A stretch of 64,000 bases of DNA, from contig CADBWR010000008.1 of the NCBI GenBank assembly GCA_902798425.1, positions 124,001-188,000 on the forward strand. The letters run 5' to 3'. A program made the translations under genes and the position numbers. The notes below the pieces were generated by a model that searched no databases, had not been told where the DNA came from, and worked only from the letters and a program-made list of their open reading frames with translations. Below are positions 42,303 to 51,238 of the stretch, one piece after another. Within the stretch, counting starts at the first letter, position 1. Every line of letters starts with the position of its first letter. The stretch comes from an uncultured Bacteroidales bacterium (GTDB lineage: Bacteria > Bacteroidota > Bacteroidia > Bacteroidales > Bacteroidaceae).

Positions 42303-43664
42303 ATGAGCGAGAACCTATATAAGAACGAAAAACAAGTTATCACTAAATGGGAAAATGGATTTGATAAAGTTGAAGATTCTGTAATTCCCATTCACTTTGA
42401 TGACGAGCCATTACAAGAAAACAAAAAGTACAAAGTCCTTTCTTTATTCTCAGGCTGTGGAGGTATGGACTTAGGATTTGAAGGTCACTTTATCGCTAAT
42501 AAGAAATCGTTTGTCGCAGATAGCCCGTTTATAGAACGACAAATAAATGATAATTGGGTTTTCTTAAAAAAGACTCTTTTCCAAACTGTATTTGCTAATG
42601 ACATCCTACCTGAGGCTGAAAAAGCCTGGACCATGTACATGAGCAGATTTGGATATAGTGAAAATGTGTATCATAATGCCAGCATTGTTGAATTGGTAAA
42701 GATGCATCAACAAGGAGCAGACATCTTTCCTAAGGATATTGATATAGTAACAGGAGGATTCCCATGTCAAGACTTCAGCGTAGCAGGTAAACGCCAAGGT
42801 TTCAACTCGCAAAAAGACGATTGGGGTAAGAAACGTGCAGAAGACAAACCAACAGAAGAAAGCAGAGGTAAACTATACTTCTGGATGAAACAGGTAATAG
42901 ATATTGTACGTCCCAAAATCTTTGTTGCTGAAAATGTAAAAGGTCTTGTCAACTTGGGCGATGTTAAGGACATCATCCAAAAAGACTTTGCTAGTGCAGA
43001 TGGAAACGGATATATCGTATTACCTCCACAAGTTCTTCATGCAGGAAATTATGGTGTACCTGAATCAAGAGAACGTGTCATTTTCATTGGTATTAGAAGA
43101 GATGCACTTAAGCCAGAAGCGCTTCATGCTTTGGAATCTAAAGAAATCCCAGATGAATATAACCCTTATCCTAAACCTACACATGCAGGAACAATAAAGG
43201 ATAGCGGACTACTACCAAAGGTTACTACGTATGATGTTTTGAAAGACCTTGATGAACCTGAAGACTCACTTGATTTATCACAGAAGGTATACTCTAAGGC
43301 AAAATTTCTTGCGAATGGTAGTCAAGGACAAATTGAGATTAAACTTGATGGACTTGGCCCTACTATACGTTCTGAGCATCATGGAAATATTGAGTTCCGC
43401 CGTCTCTCAGCAGAACACGGAGGAAAACACTCTGAAGAATTAAAAGCAGGTTTGAAAGAACGAAGACTGACACCAAGAGAGTGTGCCCTGATTCAAACAT
43501 TTCCACCAGACTATCGCTTTGTTATTAAGAAGACAACCGGCAATGGCTATCATGTTAGTTCGTCAGACGCATACAAAATTATAGGAAATGCTGTGCCTCC
43601 TGTACTGGCATATCATATTGCAACAAGATTACAAGAACTATGGCCTAAATATTTTGAAGAATGA
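42303..43664 (+). CDS. Type II DNA (cytosine-5-)methyltransferase
   Basis: The 453-residue product is a C5-cytosine methyltransferase with motif I LFSGCGGMDLGFEG, the catalytic motif IV PCQDFSVAGKRQG, motif VI ENVKGL, motif VIII RERVIFIG, and motifs IX-X ending GNAVPPVLAYHIA. The target-recognition region lies between VIII and IX. It overlaps the restriction enzyme gene by 4 bp (ATGA). The coding sequence is clearly more AT-rich than its surroundings, a sign of horizontal acquisition. Recognition sequence unknown. Confidence 0.95.
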   Translation: MSENLYKNEKQVITKWENGFDKVEDSVIPIHFDDEPLQENKKYKVLSLFSGCGGMDLGFEGHFIANKKSFVADSPFIERQINDNWVFLKKTLFQTVFANDILPEAEKAWTMYMSRFGYSENVYHNASIVELVKMHQQGADIFPKDIDIVTGGFPCQDFSVAGKRQGFNSQKDDWGKKRAEDKPTEESRGKLYFWMKQVIDIVRPKIFVAENVKGLVNLGDVKDIIQKDFASADGNGYIVLPPQVLHAGNYGVPESRERVIFIGIRRDALKPEALHALESKEIPDEYNPYPKPTHAGTIKDSGLLPKVTTYDVLKDLDEPEDSLDLSQKVYSKAKFLANGSQGQIEIKLDGLGPTIRSEHHGNIEFRRLSAEHGGKHSEELKAGLKERRLTPRECALIQTFPPDYRFVIKKTTGNGYHVSSSDAYKIIGNAVPPVLAYHIATRLQELWPKYFEE

Positions 43665-44767
43665 TAACTATTGACAAGATTGAATGTGACCGGATTAAAG
43701 CCCAAGCAGCTTTAAAGAACTTTATGGAATTATCACAAAAGTGTTTTAATGATTATTCCCGTAAAGATCCAAAGAAATATGCAAACAACACACCAGTCCA
43801 GATTGAAGAAGCTACAAAGGCAGTATTGGATGAAGTGAAGTCTGGAACTCCATTTGAAAAATCTAAAATTGAAAGGATATCAGGTCATTTTTTCCCTGAC
43901 ATAGTAATTGACAAGCATTATGGAATTGAGGTAAAATCAACCAAAGAAAACAAATGGACATCATTAGGTAATAGTATCTTTGAAGGTGTTAGCGATTTGA
44001 CGATTAAAGATATATACATAATGTTTGGTAATCTTGGAAGTACACCTCCTCAGTTCAAGTTTAGGCCATATCAAGATTGTCTAAATAATATTGCTGTTAC
44101 GCACTCTCCCAGATATATAATTGATATGGAGATAAAAGATAGAAAGGAAAAGACTATCTTTGAAGAAATGAATACAACTTATGATGATTATAGGATTAAA
44201 ACAGACTTAGAAAAAGTCGCATTAATGCGTGCACATTACCTTAGCAAATCAAAAAAAGCCGGTTTTGAAATGCCTTGGTGGATGGCAGAATCTGAGAATG
44301 TTAACAAATTATCATTCTTCTCAGCAGCAACAGCCTTACAAAAAGAAGAAATAATATCTAAAGGAATGATTCTTTTCCCTAGTTTATATCACTATAAATC
44401 TGATAGAGACAAATATAAAGCATTTGCATTATGGTTATGTACGAGATATGGAATGCTCTTGTATAATGTGCGTGATGAATTTAGTGCTTCTGGTCAGGTT
44501 TGGTATCTCAATGGTAAACTTATGGAGAAACCCTATCCTCAAATCGCAAAAAATGTATTAGATTATAGAGACCGTATAAAACGCCTTTTATCAAATCCAG
44601 ATTATGAATTAGTAATTGATATTCAGCAGATGTGGGATTTCCCTTATGATAAGAAAAACTTATTTAATTCTTGGGTTGACATGGTTGCAAGAGAATTCAA
44701 GAACAATCGAGATACATCTTTTATAGATATTAAAAAACACTTGATTAATGGAGATAAAGTTCGATAA
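43661..44767 (+). CDS. Type II restriction endonuclease
   Basis: The 368-residue product sits directly between the methyltransferase and vsr. It contains a PD-(D/E)xK-type core: PDIVIDKHYGIEVKSTKENK (about residues 86-105), with Asp and E-V-K in the usual spacing. Its identity rests on this motif and on position. The specificity is unknown and should match the cognate cytosine methyltransferase. Composition is AT-rich like its partner genes. Confidence 0.85.
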   Translation: MITIDKIECDRIKAQAALKNFMELSQKCFNDYSRKDPKKYANNTPVQIEEATKAVLDEVKSGTPFEKSKIERISGHFFPDIVIDKHYGIEVKSTKENKWTSLGNSIFEGVSDLTIKDIYIMFGNLGSTPPQFKFRPYQDCLNNIAVTHSPRYIIDMEIKDRKEKTIFEEMNTTYDDYRIKTDLEKVALMRAHYLSKSKKAGFEMPWWMAESENVNKLSFFSAATALQKEEIISKGMILFPSLYHYKSDRDKYKAFALWLCTRYGMLLYNVRDEFSASGQVWYLNGKLMEKPYPQIAKNVLDYRDRIKRLLSNPDYELVIDIQQMWDFPYDKKNLFNSWVDMVAREFKNNRDTSFIDIKKHLINGDKVR

Positions 44768-45280
44768 ATGAATAAATCCTCACAACACAATATCAATAAA
44801 GTAATGTCTGCAGTAAAATCTGTAGGAACGAAACCTGAGGTTATTGTGCGGCGTGGATTGTGGAAGCGTGGGTTTAGATATAGATTAAATCATAAACGAC
44901 TACCAGGGCATCCAGACTTAGTGCTGAGGAAATACAAAACATGCATCTTTGTGAATGGATGTTTCTGGCACGGACATCATGTCGAACTTGGCATAATGGA
45001 AAGCACAAAGTGCTGTAGAATCCCTAGAACTAATCGAGACTTCTGGGTTGCAAAAATTCGAAGAAATAAGGAACGCGATAAGGAAGAACAGCGCAAGTTA
45101 GCTGAGATGGGGTGGCATTGCATTACAGTATGGGAGTGCGAGTTGGTACCTGCAGTTCGTGAACAAACAATTGAATCCATCGCCTTTACGCTAAATTATA
45201 TTTATTTGCAAGACCATTCTGTTCAGAAACCTTACATTAATTTAGAGAAAGAAAGCGAAATGTTAATGGCTGCAGAGTAA
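44768..45280 (+). CDS. vsr: Very short patch repair endonuclease
   Basis: Vsr nicks next to T:G mismatches that arise when 5-methylcytosine deaminates, so it protects the sites methylated by the companion enzyme. The 170-residue product has the family motifs GTKPEVIVRRGLWKRGFRYR, LPGHPDLVLRKYKTCIFVNG and CFWHGH, and NRDFWVAKIRRNKERD. It starts immediately after the restriction gene (no gap). A C-terminal tail follows the conserved WECEL region. Confidence 0.95.
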   Translation: MNKSSQHNINKVMSAVKSVGTKPEVIVRRGLWKRGFRYRLNHKRLPGHPDLVLRKYKTCIFVNGCFWHGHHVELGIMESTKCCRIPRTNRDFWVAKIRRNKERDKEEQRKLAEMGWHCITVWECELVPAVREQTIESIAFTLNYIYLQDHSVQKPYINLEKESEMLMAAE

Positions 45281-45414
45281 TAAATCTATTCTATTAAGAG
45301 CTGATGATAGAAATCCAGAACCGGCCCGCTTTTTGCTTGCCTAATACTAAGGCCGTGACAATTAGGACAAAGGACAGTGCATTTTCTGCATGATTGTCCG
45401 TAGTTCGGATATTA

Positions 45415-45500
45415 GGAAGTTCGGAATTTAATGTCTATTAAATAATAATTGATAATATATAATTACTATAAATATCGGAACATCTGAACTTCCGAACTTC
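45415..45500. repeat. Inverted repeat with AT-rich core after vsr
   Basis: GAAGTTCGGAA (45416-45426) and TTCCGAACTTC (45490-45500) are perfectly complementary, and flanking GTTCGGATATT and AATATCGGAAC segments extend the similarity. The interior is almost pure A/T. The arrangement parallels the element at 23684-23876 with different arms. Confidence 0.7.
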
Positions 45501-45665
45501 TTCTTGGTTAATGTAAAAAAATCGTTGTCCCAATTGTCTCAATTGTCACGATATTATAAATCTAGGGCAACAAGGCTAACACAAAATTCATTAACGATAA
45601 ATTAATGAAGAAAGTGGGGTCGGTTCTGAGTGATCCAGCCGTTTTTCCGATTTACCATTTTCGCC

Positions 45666-45951
45666 AAAAGACCTAACATCCCTACCATAGATCTTCTGAA
45701 ACCCGCGTAAATAAAGGGAAAGTGGAGTATGGACGGCTCGCCATCCCTACCATCAGACCTAACATGATCCCTAACGTGATCCCTAACGTCAGGACCTTAG
45801 ACCTTAGACCTTAGATCATGACCTAGAAGATGTTACCTTTCATGTTAGGGATCATGTTAGGGATGATGGTAGGTCTATAAAAGAAAGGACTTTTGTAATT
45901 AGCTGTATTGCAGTAACTTGCAAATATCATGTTAGGGATGTTAGGTCTTTT
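45666..45951. repeat. Nested CCCTAAC/GTTAGGG inverted repeat array
   Basis: The outer arms AAAAGACCTAACATCCCTA (45666-45684) and their 19-nt exact complement (45933-45951) enclose further copies of ATCCCTAAC on the left (about 45740-45800) and GTTAGGGAT on the right (about 45840-45880). GACCTTAGACCTTAGACCTTAG sits between them. The 808-bp spacer 45281-46088 holds no convincing gene. Confidence 0.8.
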
Positions 45952-46010
45952 TTGAAAACGGCTGTTTTTCAAGAATAGCTGATACGGCTCAGAGACAGCT
46001 TGTCCCAGTT

Positions 46011-46068
46011 ACGGGAACAGCTAATACAGAAACGGGAACAGCTAATACAGACGCGTATTAGCTGTTCC
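46011..46068. repeat. Repeat pair and 14-bp hairpin beside the GH31 remnant
   Basis: ACGGGAACAGCTAATACAG occurs at 46011-46029 and 46032-46050. The second copy pairs through GGAACAGCTAATAC with GTATTAGCTGTTCC (46055-46068) in a perfect 14-bp stem. The sequence across the loop matches the 21-nt repeat family at 23479-23541. Confidence 0.8.
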
Positions 46069-46088
46069 TGCTATGCTACTTTATAGAT

Positions 46089-46442
46089 TCATTTTTCAAT
46101 CTTTTCGATTTTTGCATCGCCAGGTTTGAAGAGCAAGCCTGTGCAGCGTGTTGCCTGAGCCTTGTACTCCTTCAGTTCGATGGTGTTCCAGTCTATCTGG
46201 TCCGTACGTTGCGCCAGCGGAGCGTGAGGGATGATGCTGCCGTCGCGGACGAGGATGATGGCAGGGATGCGACCCGCCTCAAGGGTCTGATAGCCACCGT
46301 CATGGACCTTTCCCGACTGGTAGTCTATCCACTTGCCCTGGGGCAGGGAGACAGTGCGGCTGTTGCCGCTCTCCATGAGTGGGGCAACGAGTATCTTCGA
46401 TCCAAACATATACTCGTCTTCCACATACCAGGCACCTGCATC
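46089..46442 (-). pseudogene. C-terminal remnant of a GH31 glycosidase
   Basis: The minus-strand frame encodes DAGAWYVEDEYMFGSKILVAP and PQGKWIDYQSGKVHDGG, the C-terminal beta domain typical of GH31 alpha-glucosidases/alpha-xylosidases. A complete enzyme is about 700-800 residues, and the catalytic barrel is absent upstream. Similarity stops near 46442, beside a palindromic terminator and the promoter of the next gene. There is no start signal, so this is a truncated relic and probably not translated. Confidence 0.75.
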
Positions 46443-46448
46443 GTACGT

Positions 46449-46481
46449 ATGACAGGTACCTGGTGCCTGTCATATTTTTTT
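46449..46481 (+). terminator. Palindromic terminator-like hairpin at the GH31 breakpoint
   Basis: The imperfect palindrome from ATGACAGG to CCTGTCAT (46449-46473) is followed by ATTTTTTT. It may isolate the following promoter, and it marks the point where GH31 similarity ends. Confidence 0.6.
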
Positions 46482-46525
46482 GTCCAATCCTTTAATCATT
46501 GATGTATTAAAAAATGTATATTTGT

Positions 46526-46556
46526 TTTGTATTTCGCTCGCTTTGCACTAACTTTG
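46526..46556 (+). promoter_or_regulatory. Promoter of the porin-like gene
   Basis: TTTG (46526-46529) and TAACTTTG (46549-46556) are 19 nt apart, 42 nt before the ATG at 46599. This excludes the upstream in-frame start at 46527. Confidence 0.8.
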
Positions 46557-46598
46557 CCGCGCCAAAACGCAGAAAGCTATTTTTCTCGCGCAAAGAAA

Positions 46599-47627
46599 AT
46601 GACGACGATGATTAAGAAATGGACGCTCATCATAATAGCCCTGATAGGGTATTGTCTGAACACCACAGGACAGGAGACAAAGGACAGCACAGCGCTGCGC
46701 CCTGCCTTTGGCGCCAAACTGACGAGCGATATACAGACGGACTTTAAGGAGACACGCATGCAGCACCTGCTGGAGCTGAGTGCGGAGGTGCCGCTGAGCA
46801 GGAAACTGACGCTGCAGGTGCACTCGATGAGTGCGTTGTCATCGGACGAGGAGTGGCTGTACTACGACCTGCAGGGTTTCTCAAACATAGACTGCTATGA
46901 GGACGTGAACTTTGCACTGACGGTAGCGGGACTGGAGTGGCAGATTAACGATAGACACACGCTGTTTGCGGGCATCAGACGAACGGACGAGGACTACTTC
47001 TGCAGCGACGCGCTGGGGATATTTACGAACAGCTCGTGTGGCATCTTTCCCACGCTCAGCTGGAACTACATCGTGAACACATATCCTGAGGCTGCGCTGG
47101 GCGTGCACTATGCCTACGACGACGAGCACTGGCGACTGCAGGCCTCGCTATACAACGGTATGGGCAACCACGACTTCAAGGGCAGGTATAATGTGTTTCG
47201 TATCTGTCCGAAGAACGACGGACTGCTGGCCTTGGGACAGGTGGAATATCGTTGGCGGGGCAGCAGCTACTACTTAGGGGGTAGCATGCACACGCTGGAT
47301 GATGCGCCATACACGATGTGGACATATGCGGAACAGAAACTGTGGACAAACGTAACGCTGCTGGCTGCCTACGCACATGCCTTTGGCAAGGAAACTCTGT
47401 GTGACAACTTCTATGGTGGGGGTGTTACGATGACGCTGAAGAACTGGGACCTGGGTGTGCTTACGGACTATATGAAGGTGCTGGGCATAGGCCAGTGGTC
47501 GACGGAGATAGGCATCGGATGGCACCTGTCAGAGGTGCTGACCATCAAGCCCGTGGTGCATATAATGAAGCAGGACGAGGAAGATACGAAGGTGATAGGG
47601 GTGATGAGGTTTTGTTTTGAAATGTAG
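46599..47627 (+). CDS. Outer-membrane beta-barrel protein, porin-like
   Basis: The product of about 342 residues has a signal peptide (IKKWTLIIIALIGYCLNTTGQ) followed by alternating amphipathic strands rich in Trp and Tyr, as in a 14-16-strand barrel, and ends in the aromatic-containing FCFEM. Segments such as GLEWQINDRHTLFAGIRRTD resemble carbohydrate-selective (OprB-like) porins. The substrate cannot be inferred. It converges with the acyl-CoA synthetase gene across a repeat. Confidence 0.7.
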   Translation: MTTMIKKWTLIIIALIGYCLNTTGQETKDSTALRPAFGAKLTSDIQTDFKETRMQHLLELSAEVPLSRKLTLQVHSMSALSSDEEWLYYDLQGFSNIDCYEDVNFALTVAGLEWQINDRHTLFAGIRRTDEDYFCSDALGIFTNSSCGIFPTLSWNYIVNTYPEAALGVHYAYDDEHWRLQASLYNGMGNHDFKGRYNVFRICPKNDGLLALGQVEYRWRGSSYYLGGSMHTLDDAPYTMWTYAEQKLWTNVTLLAAYAHAFGKETLCDNFYGGGVTMTLKNWDLGVLTDYMKVLGIGQWSTEIGIGWHLSEVLTIKPVVHIMKQDEEDTKVIGVMRFCFEM

Positions 47628-47636
47628 AACAAAAAG

Positions 47637-47700
47637 CCCCTCCTTTTAGGGAGGGGTTGGGGTAGGCTCCTTTTAGGGAGGGGTTGGGGTAGGCTCCTTT
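47637..47700. repeat. 27-nt tandem repeat between convergent genes
   Basis: Two perfect copies of a 27-nt unit (47640-47666 and 47667-47693) and the start of a third run into the stop codon of the downstream minus-strand gene (TAA complement at 47699-47701). Each contains CCCTCC/GGGAGGG complementarity. The family also lies in frame inside the U32 gene at 40057-40112. Confidence 0.85.
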
Positions 47701-49360
47701 ATGTGTACAGGAAGCGCTTGATGCTGCGCTTAGGTGTCTTCTCGAACTCTTCCGTACGAATTTCTATTTCAGTAATCTTTTCATAGGCAGGCAGGAGATC
47801 GTTGAGCTGCAGGCGGTTCTGCTCCATGATGTTTTTGATGTCGTCATCGTTGAAGCGCATGTTCTTGGCTTCGTCGTAGTCGGGATAGACCAGTCCGACA
47901 AGCTTGTTGTCGCGCTGCACAACAACACTCTCTACCACCATCGCCATGGAGTTGAGCTTGTCCTCAATCTCCTCAGGGTAGATATTCTGCCCACTGGGAC
48001 CCAGCAGCATGTTCTTGGAACGGCCATTGATGAAGACATTGCCGTCGTAGTCCATGGTACCCAGGTCGCCTGTATGGTACCAGCCCTCGCTGTCGAGCGT
48101 CTCGGCAGTGGCCTCGGGATTCTTATAGTAGCCCAGCATGGTGTTGAGACCCTTGGCAAGAATTTCGCCAGGGACTTCGGCAGGATTGCTGGAGTTAATC
48201 TTGACCTGCATGTGGTAGGCAGCCTGTCCGCAGGAGCCCTGTTTGAAAGTGTGCCAGTCGCGGTAGCAGATGATGGGGGCACACTCGGTGGCTCCGTAAC
48301 CTACGGTATAGGGGAACTCGATGCGCTTGAGGAACGACTCGACCTCTTGGTTGAAGGCAGCACCGCCAATGATGACCTCGTAGAGCTCGCCACCAAAGGC
48401 CTTGACGACCTCCTGGCAGATCTTCTCGCGGACCTTCTTGGAGATGACAGGCATGGAGAGCAAGAGGCGCATGCGGTTGTTCTGAATCTTGGGGAACACC
48501 TTCTTGCGGATAATCTTCTCGATGACCAAGGGCACAGCGATGATGATCTTCGGTTTGATGTCAGCAAAGGCCTGTGCGATGATGGCTGGCGAGGGGATGC
48601 GGTTGAGATAGTAGACATGGCAGCCATGCAGGAACTCGAAGATGAACTCGAAGGCCATGCCATACATGTGAGCCATGGGGAGGATAGAGATGATGCGGTC
48701 GCCACGATCGATGGTCTTGCCGAGCACGTGCTCAGCGAAGTCGTAGTTAGACCAGAGGGCACGATAGGGAATCATCACGCCCTTGGAGAAACCGGTGGTG
48801 CCGCTGGTATAGTTGATCATAGCCAACTCTTCGCCATTGGCTTCCTTATAGTAGTTGACATGCTCCTTGCGGAAGTACTTGGGGAACTTCTTGCCATAGA
48901 GCTCGTTGAGGTGCTCGCGGGCGTAGGTCAGCTTGTCAGTGCGCGACACCATAAGCGAGTAGTCGGGGTTGTTGATGATACCCTCCAGATGAGGCATCTG
49001 CATGGGGTCTATCTGTGTAGCCACATGGTCGCCGACAAAGAGCAGCTTGGCATCGGAGTGATTGACGATGTTGTGAATCTGCTCAGCCATAAACTCATGA
49101 AGAATGGGTACGGCAACGGCACCATAGGTCAGCGTAGCCAGGAAGGCTACAGCCCACTGACTGCTGTTGCGACCACAGAGGGCTATCTTGTCGCCCTTCT
49201 GCACACCACTATTCTCGAAAAGGATGTGGAGCTTCTCAATCTTGCGGGCAACATCATGAAACTGCAGGGTGGCTCCCTTGTAGTCTGTCAAGGCATCAAG
49301 GTCCCAATTATTGATGATGCTGTCCTGTATTAGTTGGTTAAAACTAGGTACATTTTCCAT
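47699..49360 (-). CDS. Long-chain acyl-CoA synthetase (AMP-binding), copy 2
   Basis: This enzyme activates fatty acids with ATP and CoA. The 553-residue product has the AMP-binding motif YTSGTTGFSKGVMIPY, VGYGATECAP, and the adenylate-forming GWYHTGDLG...NGRSKNMLL region, with the terminal catalytic Lys in TPKRSIKRFLY. It is a close paralogue of the gene directly upstream (they share LDALTDYKG, DVARKIEKLH and the C-terminal end). The pair may differ in chain length or expression. Confidence 0.93.
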   Translation of the reverse strand: MENVPSFNQLIQDSIINNWDLDALTDYKGATLQFHDVARKIEKLHILFENSGVQKGDKIALCGRNSSQWAVAFLATLTYGAVAVPILHEFMAEQIHNIVNHSDAKLLFVGDHVATQIDPMQMPHLEGIINNPDYSLMVSRTDKLTYAREHLNELYGKKFPKYFRKEHVNYYKEANGEELAMINYTSGTTGFSKGVMIPYRALWSNYDFAEHVLGKTIDRGDRIISILPMAHMYGMAFEFIFEFLHGCHVYYLNRIPSPAIIAQAFADIKPKIIIAVPLVIEKIIRKKVFPKIQNNRMRLLLSMPVISKKVREKICQEVVKAFGGELYEVIIGGAAFNQEVESFLKRIEFPYTVGYGATECAPIICYRDWHTFKQGSCGQAAYHMQVKINSSNPAEVPGEILAKGLNTMLGYYKNPEATAETLDSEGWYHTGDLGTMDYDGNVFINGRSKNMLLGPSGQNIYPEEIEDKLNSMAMVVESVVVQRDNKLVGLVYPDYDEAKNMRFNDDDIKNIMEQNRLQLNDLLPAYEKITEIEIRTEEFEKTPKRSIKRFLYT

Positions 49361-49369
49361 AATATTACC

Positions 49370-51028
49370 TTATTTATATAAGTAACGTTTGATACTCTTC
49401 TTAGGTGTCTTCTGGAACTCTTCTTCCTGAAGTTCAAAGGCTTGCAGCTTGCTATAGACAGGCAGCTGGGCGTTGAGCTCCTGGCGGTTCTGCTCCATGA
49501 CCTGCTCCAGCTCCTCCTGTCCGAAGCCCATAGAGTTGACCTCGTCCATGTCGGGGTGGACCAGTGCGACGAGGTGGTCGCCACGCTGTACAATCAGACT
49601 CTCGCTGACCAGTGCCATGGAGTTAAGCTTGTCCTCAATCTCCTCGGGATAGACGTTCTGGCCGTTGGCACCCAGCAGCATATTCTTCAGACGTCCGCGG
49701 ATGAAGATATGGCCATCGCTGGACATGGTTGCAAGGTCGCCCGTATGGTACCAGCCCTCACTGTCGATGGCCTGTTGGGTGGCTTCGGGGTTCTTGTAGT
49801 AGCCCAACATGACGTTGGGACCGCGGGTGATGATTTCACCCTCGATGTTCTGCGGGTCTGACGACACTATCTTAACCTCCATATTGGGCAGTTTCCGTCC
49901 GCAGGAGCCTGGCTGGAAGACGTGGTAGTCGCTATAGGAGATGAGTGGTGCGCACTCAGTGGTGCCGTAGCCCACCGTGAAGGGGAAGTCGATGCTCTTG
50001 AGGAACTGTTCGATTTCCTGATTGAGGGGGGCACCACCAATGATGATCTCGTAGGCACGTCCGCCAAAGGCATTGTAGACCTCCTGGCAGATGCGCTCCT
50101 TGACCTTCTTGGAGACCACGGGCATCTGCATCAGAATCTTGATGACGTTAGACTGTATCTTGGGGAATACGCGCTTGCGGATAATCTTCTCTATAATCAG
50201 GGGTACGGCAACGACGACGTCGGGCTTGACTTCCTGATAGGCCTCGGCAATGATGGCTGGCGAGGGCAGACGTGTGAGGAAGTGCAGATGGTAGCCCGAA
50301 CAGAAGGGGAAGAGGAACTCGATGGCCATACCGTACATGTGGGCCATGGGCAGAATATTCAGCATGTTACTGAACTTAGGCATGTGGTTGGCCAAGTTCT
50401 TGATACAGAAATCCACATTGCCCCAGAGGGCGCGATAGGGTAGCATGACACCCTTGGAGAACCCAGTGGTGCCACTGGTGTAGTTGATCATACACAGCTC
50501 TTCGGCAGTGTCCTGGTGCCAGTGGATGTCTTCCTTGCGATAGGCGTTGGGGAAACGGTGCCCGAAGAGTTCGTTGAGTCGTTCGCGAGCATCCGTCAGC
50601 TTCTCGTTGCGCGATGTGTGGAGCGAGAAGTCGGGAATATTGAAAATGCCTTCCAGCGCTGGCATCTCGTCGGGGTTGATGGTCTTCACCACGAAGTCGC
50701 CCACAAAGAGCAGGCGCGACTCGGAGTGGTTGACGATATTGTGAATCTGCTCAGCGTTGAACTCATGAAGGATGGGTACGATAACGGCACCATAGGTGAT
50801 GGTGGCCAAAAATGCTACTGCCCAGTGTGCGGAGTTGCGTCCACACACGGCTATCCTGTCTCCTTTCTGAATACCCGCTGCCTCCATCATGATGTGCAGT
50901 TTTTCTATCTTGCGTGCTACATCATGGTACTGCAAGGTGATGCCCTTGTAGTCTGTCAGTGCGTCGAGCAACCAGTTTTCCTTGATGGTCTTTTCAATAT
51001 AAGAATTGAAACTTGGTATGTCGTTCAT
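49370..51028 (-). CDS. Long-chain acyl-CoA synthetase (AMP-binding), copy 1
   Basis: The product of about 552 residues starts MNDIPSFNSYIEKTIKEN and has YTSGTTGFSKGVMLPY, VGYGTTECAPLISY, GWYHTGDLATM and the C-terminal TPKKSIKRYLYK. A longer reading to 51160 crosses the promoter (-7 box 51052-51059), so the ATG at 51028 is used. Copy 2 follows 9 bp downstream, so the two are one transcript. Inverted repeats around the promoter suggest regulation, perhaps by a fatty-acid-responsive factor. Confidence 0.93.
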   Translation of the reverse strand: MNDIPSFNSYIEKTIKENWLLDALTDYKGITLQYHDVARKIEKLHIMMEAAGIQKGDRIAVCGRNSAHWAVAFLATITYGAVIVPILHEFNAEQIHNIVNHSESRLLFVGDFVVKTINPDEMPALEGIFNIPDFSLHTSRNEKLTDARERLNELFGHRFPNAYRKEDIHWHQDTAEELCMINYTSGTTGFSKGVMLPYRALWGNVDFCIKNLANHMPKFSNMLNILPMAHMYGMAIEFLFPFCSGYHLHFLTRLPSPAIIAEAYQEVKPDVVVAVPLIIEKIIRKRVFPKIQSNVIKILMQMPVVSKKVKERICQEVYNAFGGRAYEIIIGGAPLNQEIEQFLKSIDFPFTVGYGTTECAPLISYSDYHVFQPGSCGRKLPNMEVKIVSSDPQNIEGEIITRGPNVMLGYYKNPEATQQAIDSEGWYHTGDLATMSSDGHIFIRGRLKNMLLGANGQNVYPEEIEDKLNSMALVSESLIVQRGDHLVALVHPDMDEVNSMGFGQEELEQVMEQNRQELNAQLPVYSKLQAFELQEEEFQKTPKKSIKRYLYK

Positions 51029-51029
51029 T

Positions 51030-51095
51030 GCACAATTTTCAAAATTTTGTGCAAAGGTAATGTTTTTTCTGCACATTCGCAAAATTTTTGTGCAG
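51030..51095 (-). promoter_or_regulatory. Promoter and paired operator-like repeats of the acyl-CoA synthetase operon
   Basis: The minus strand has TACCTTTG at 51052-51059. Two similar inverted repeats flank it: GCACAA to TTGTGC at 51030-51052, and CTGCAC to GTGCAG at 51069-51095, both with an AAAATTTT-rich centre. Their placement over the start and the spacer region suits a repressor. Confidence 0.5.
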
Positions 51096-51182
51096 ATTTT
51101 TGCGATAAATGTAAAAAAGATAATAATTCCGACAAAAGGGAGAAAAAAGTTGGTGGTCACTGAAAAATAAATAGAAAAATTC

Positions 51183-51213
51183 TTTGTGGTTTGTGTGATT
51201 TTTACTACCTTTG
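51183..51213 (+). promoter_or_regulatory. Promoter of infC-rpmI-rplT
   Basis: TTTG (51183-51186) and TACCTTTG (51206-51213) are 19 nt apart, 26 nt before the infC ATG at 51239. It is divergent from the acyl-CoA synthetase promoter. Confidence 0.8.
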
Positions 51214-51238
51214 CACCCGATTTCGTAAAAAAGAGTTA

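Noticed and set aside
45666..45951. CRISPR array
   Set aside because: The GTTAGGG/CCCTAAC copies occur in both orientations, are too short, and lack regular unique spacers and cas genes.
48074..49333. 419-codon plus-strand open frame opposite the acyl-CoA synthetase
   Set aside because: It is antisense to strongly conserved AMP-binding motifs and is low-complexity (repeated Asp, Gly and Val), so it is a shadow frame.
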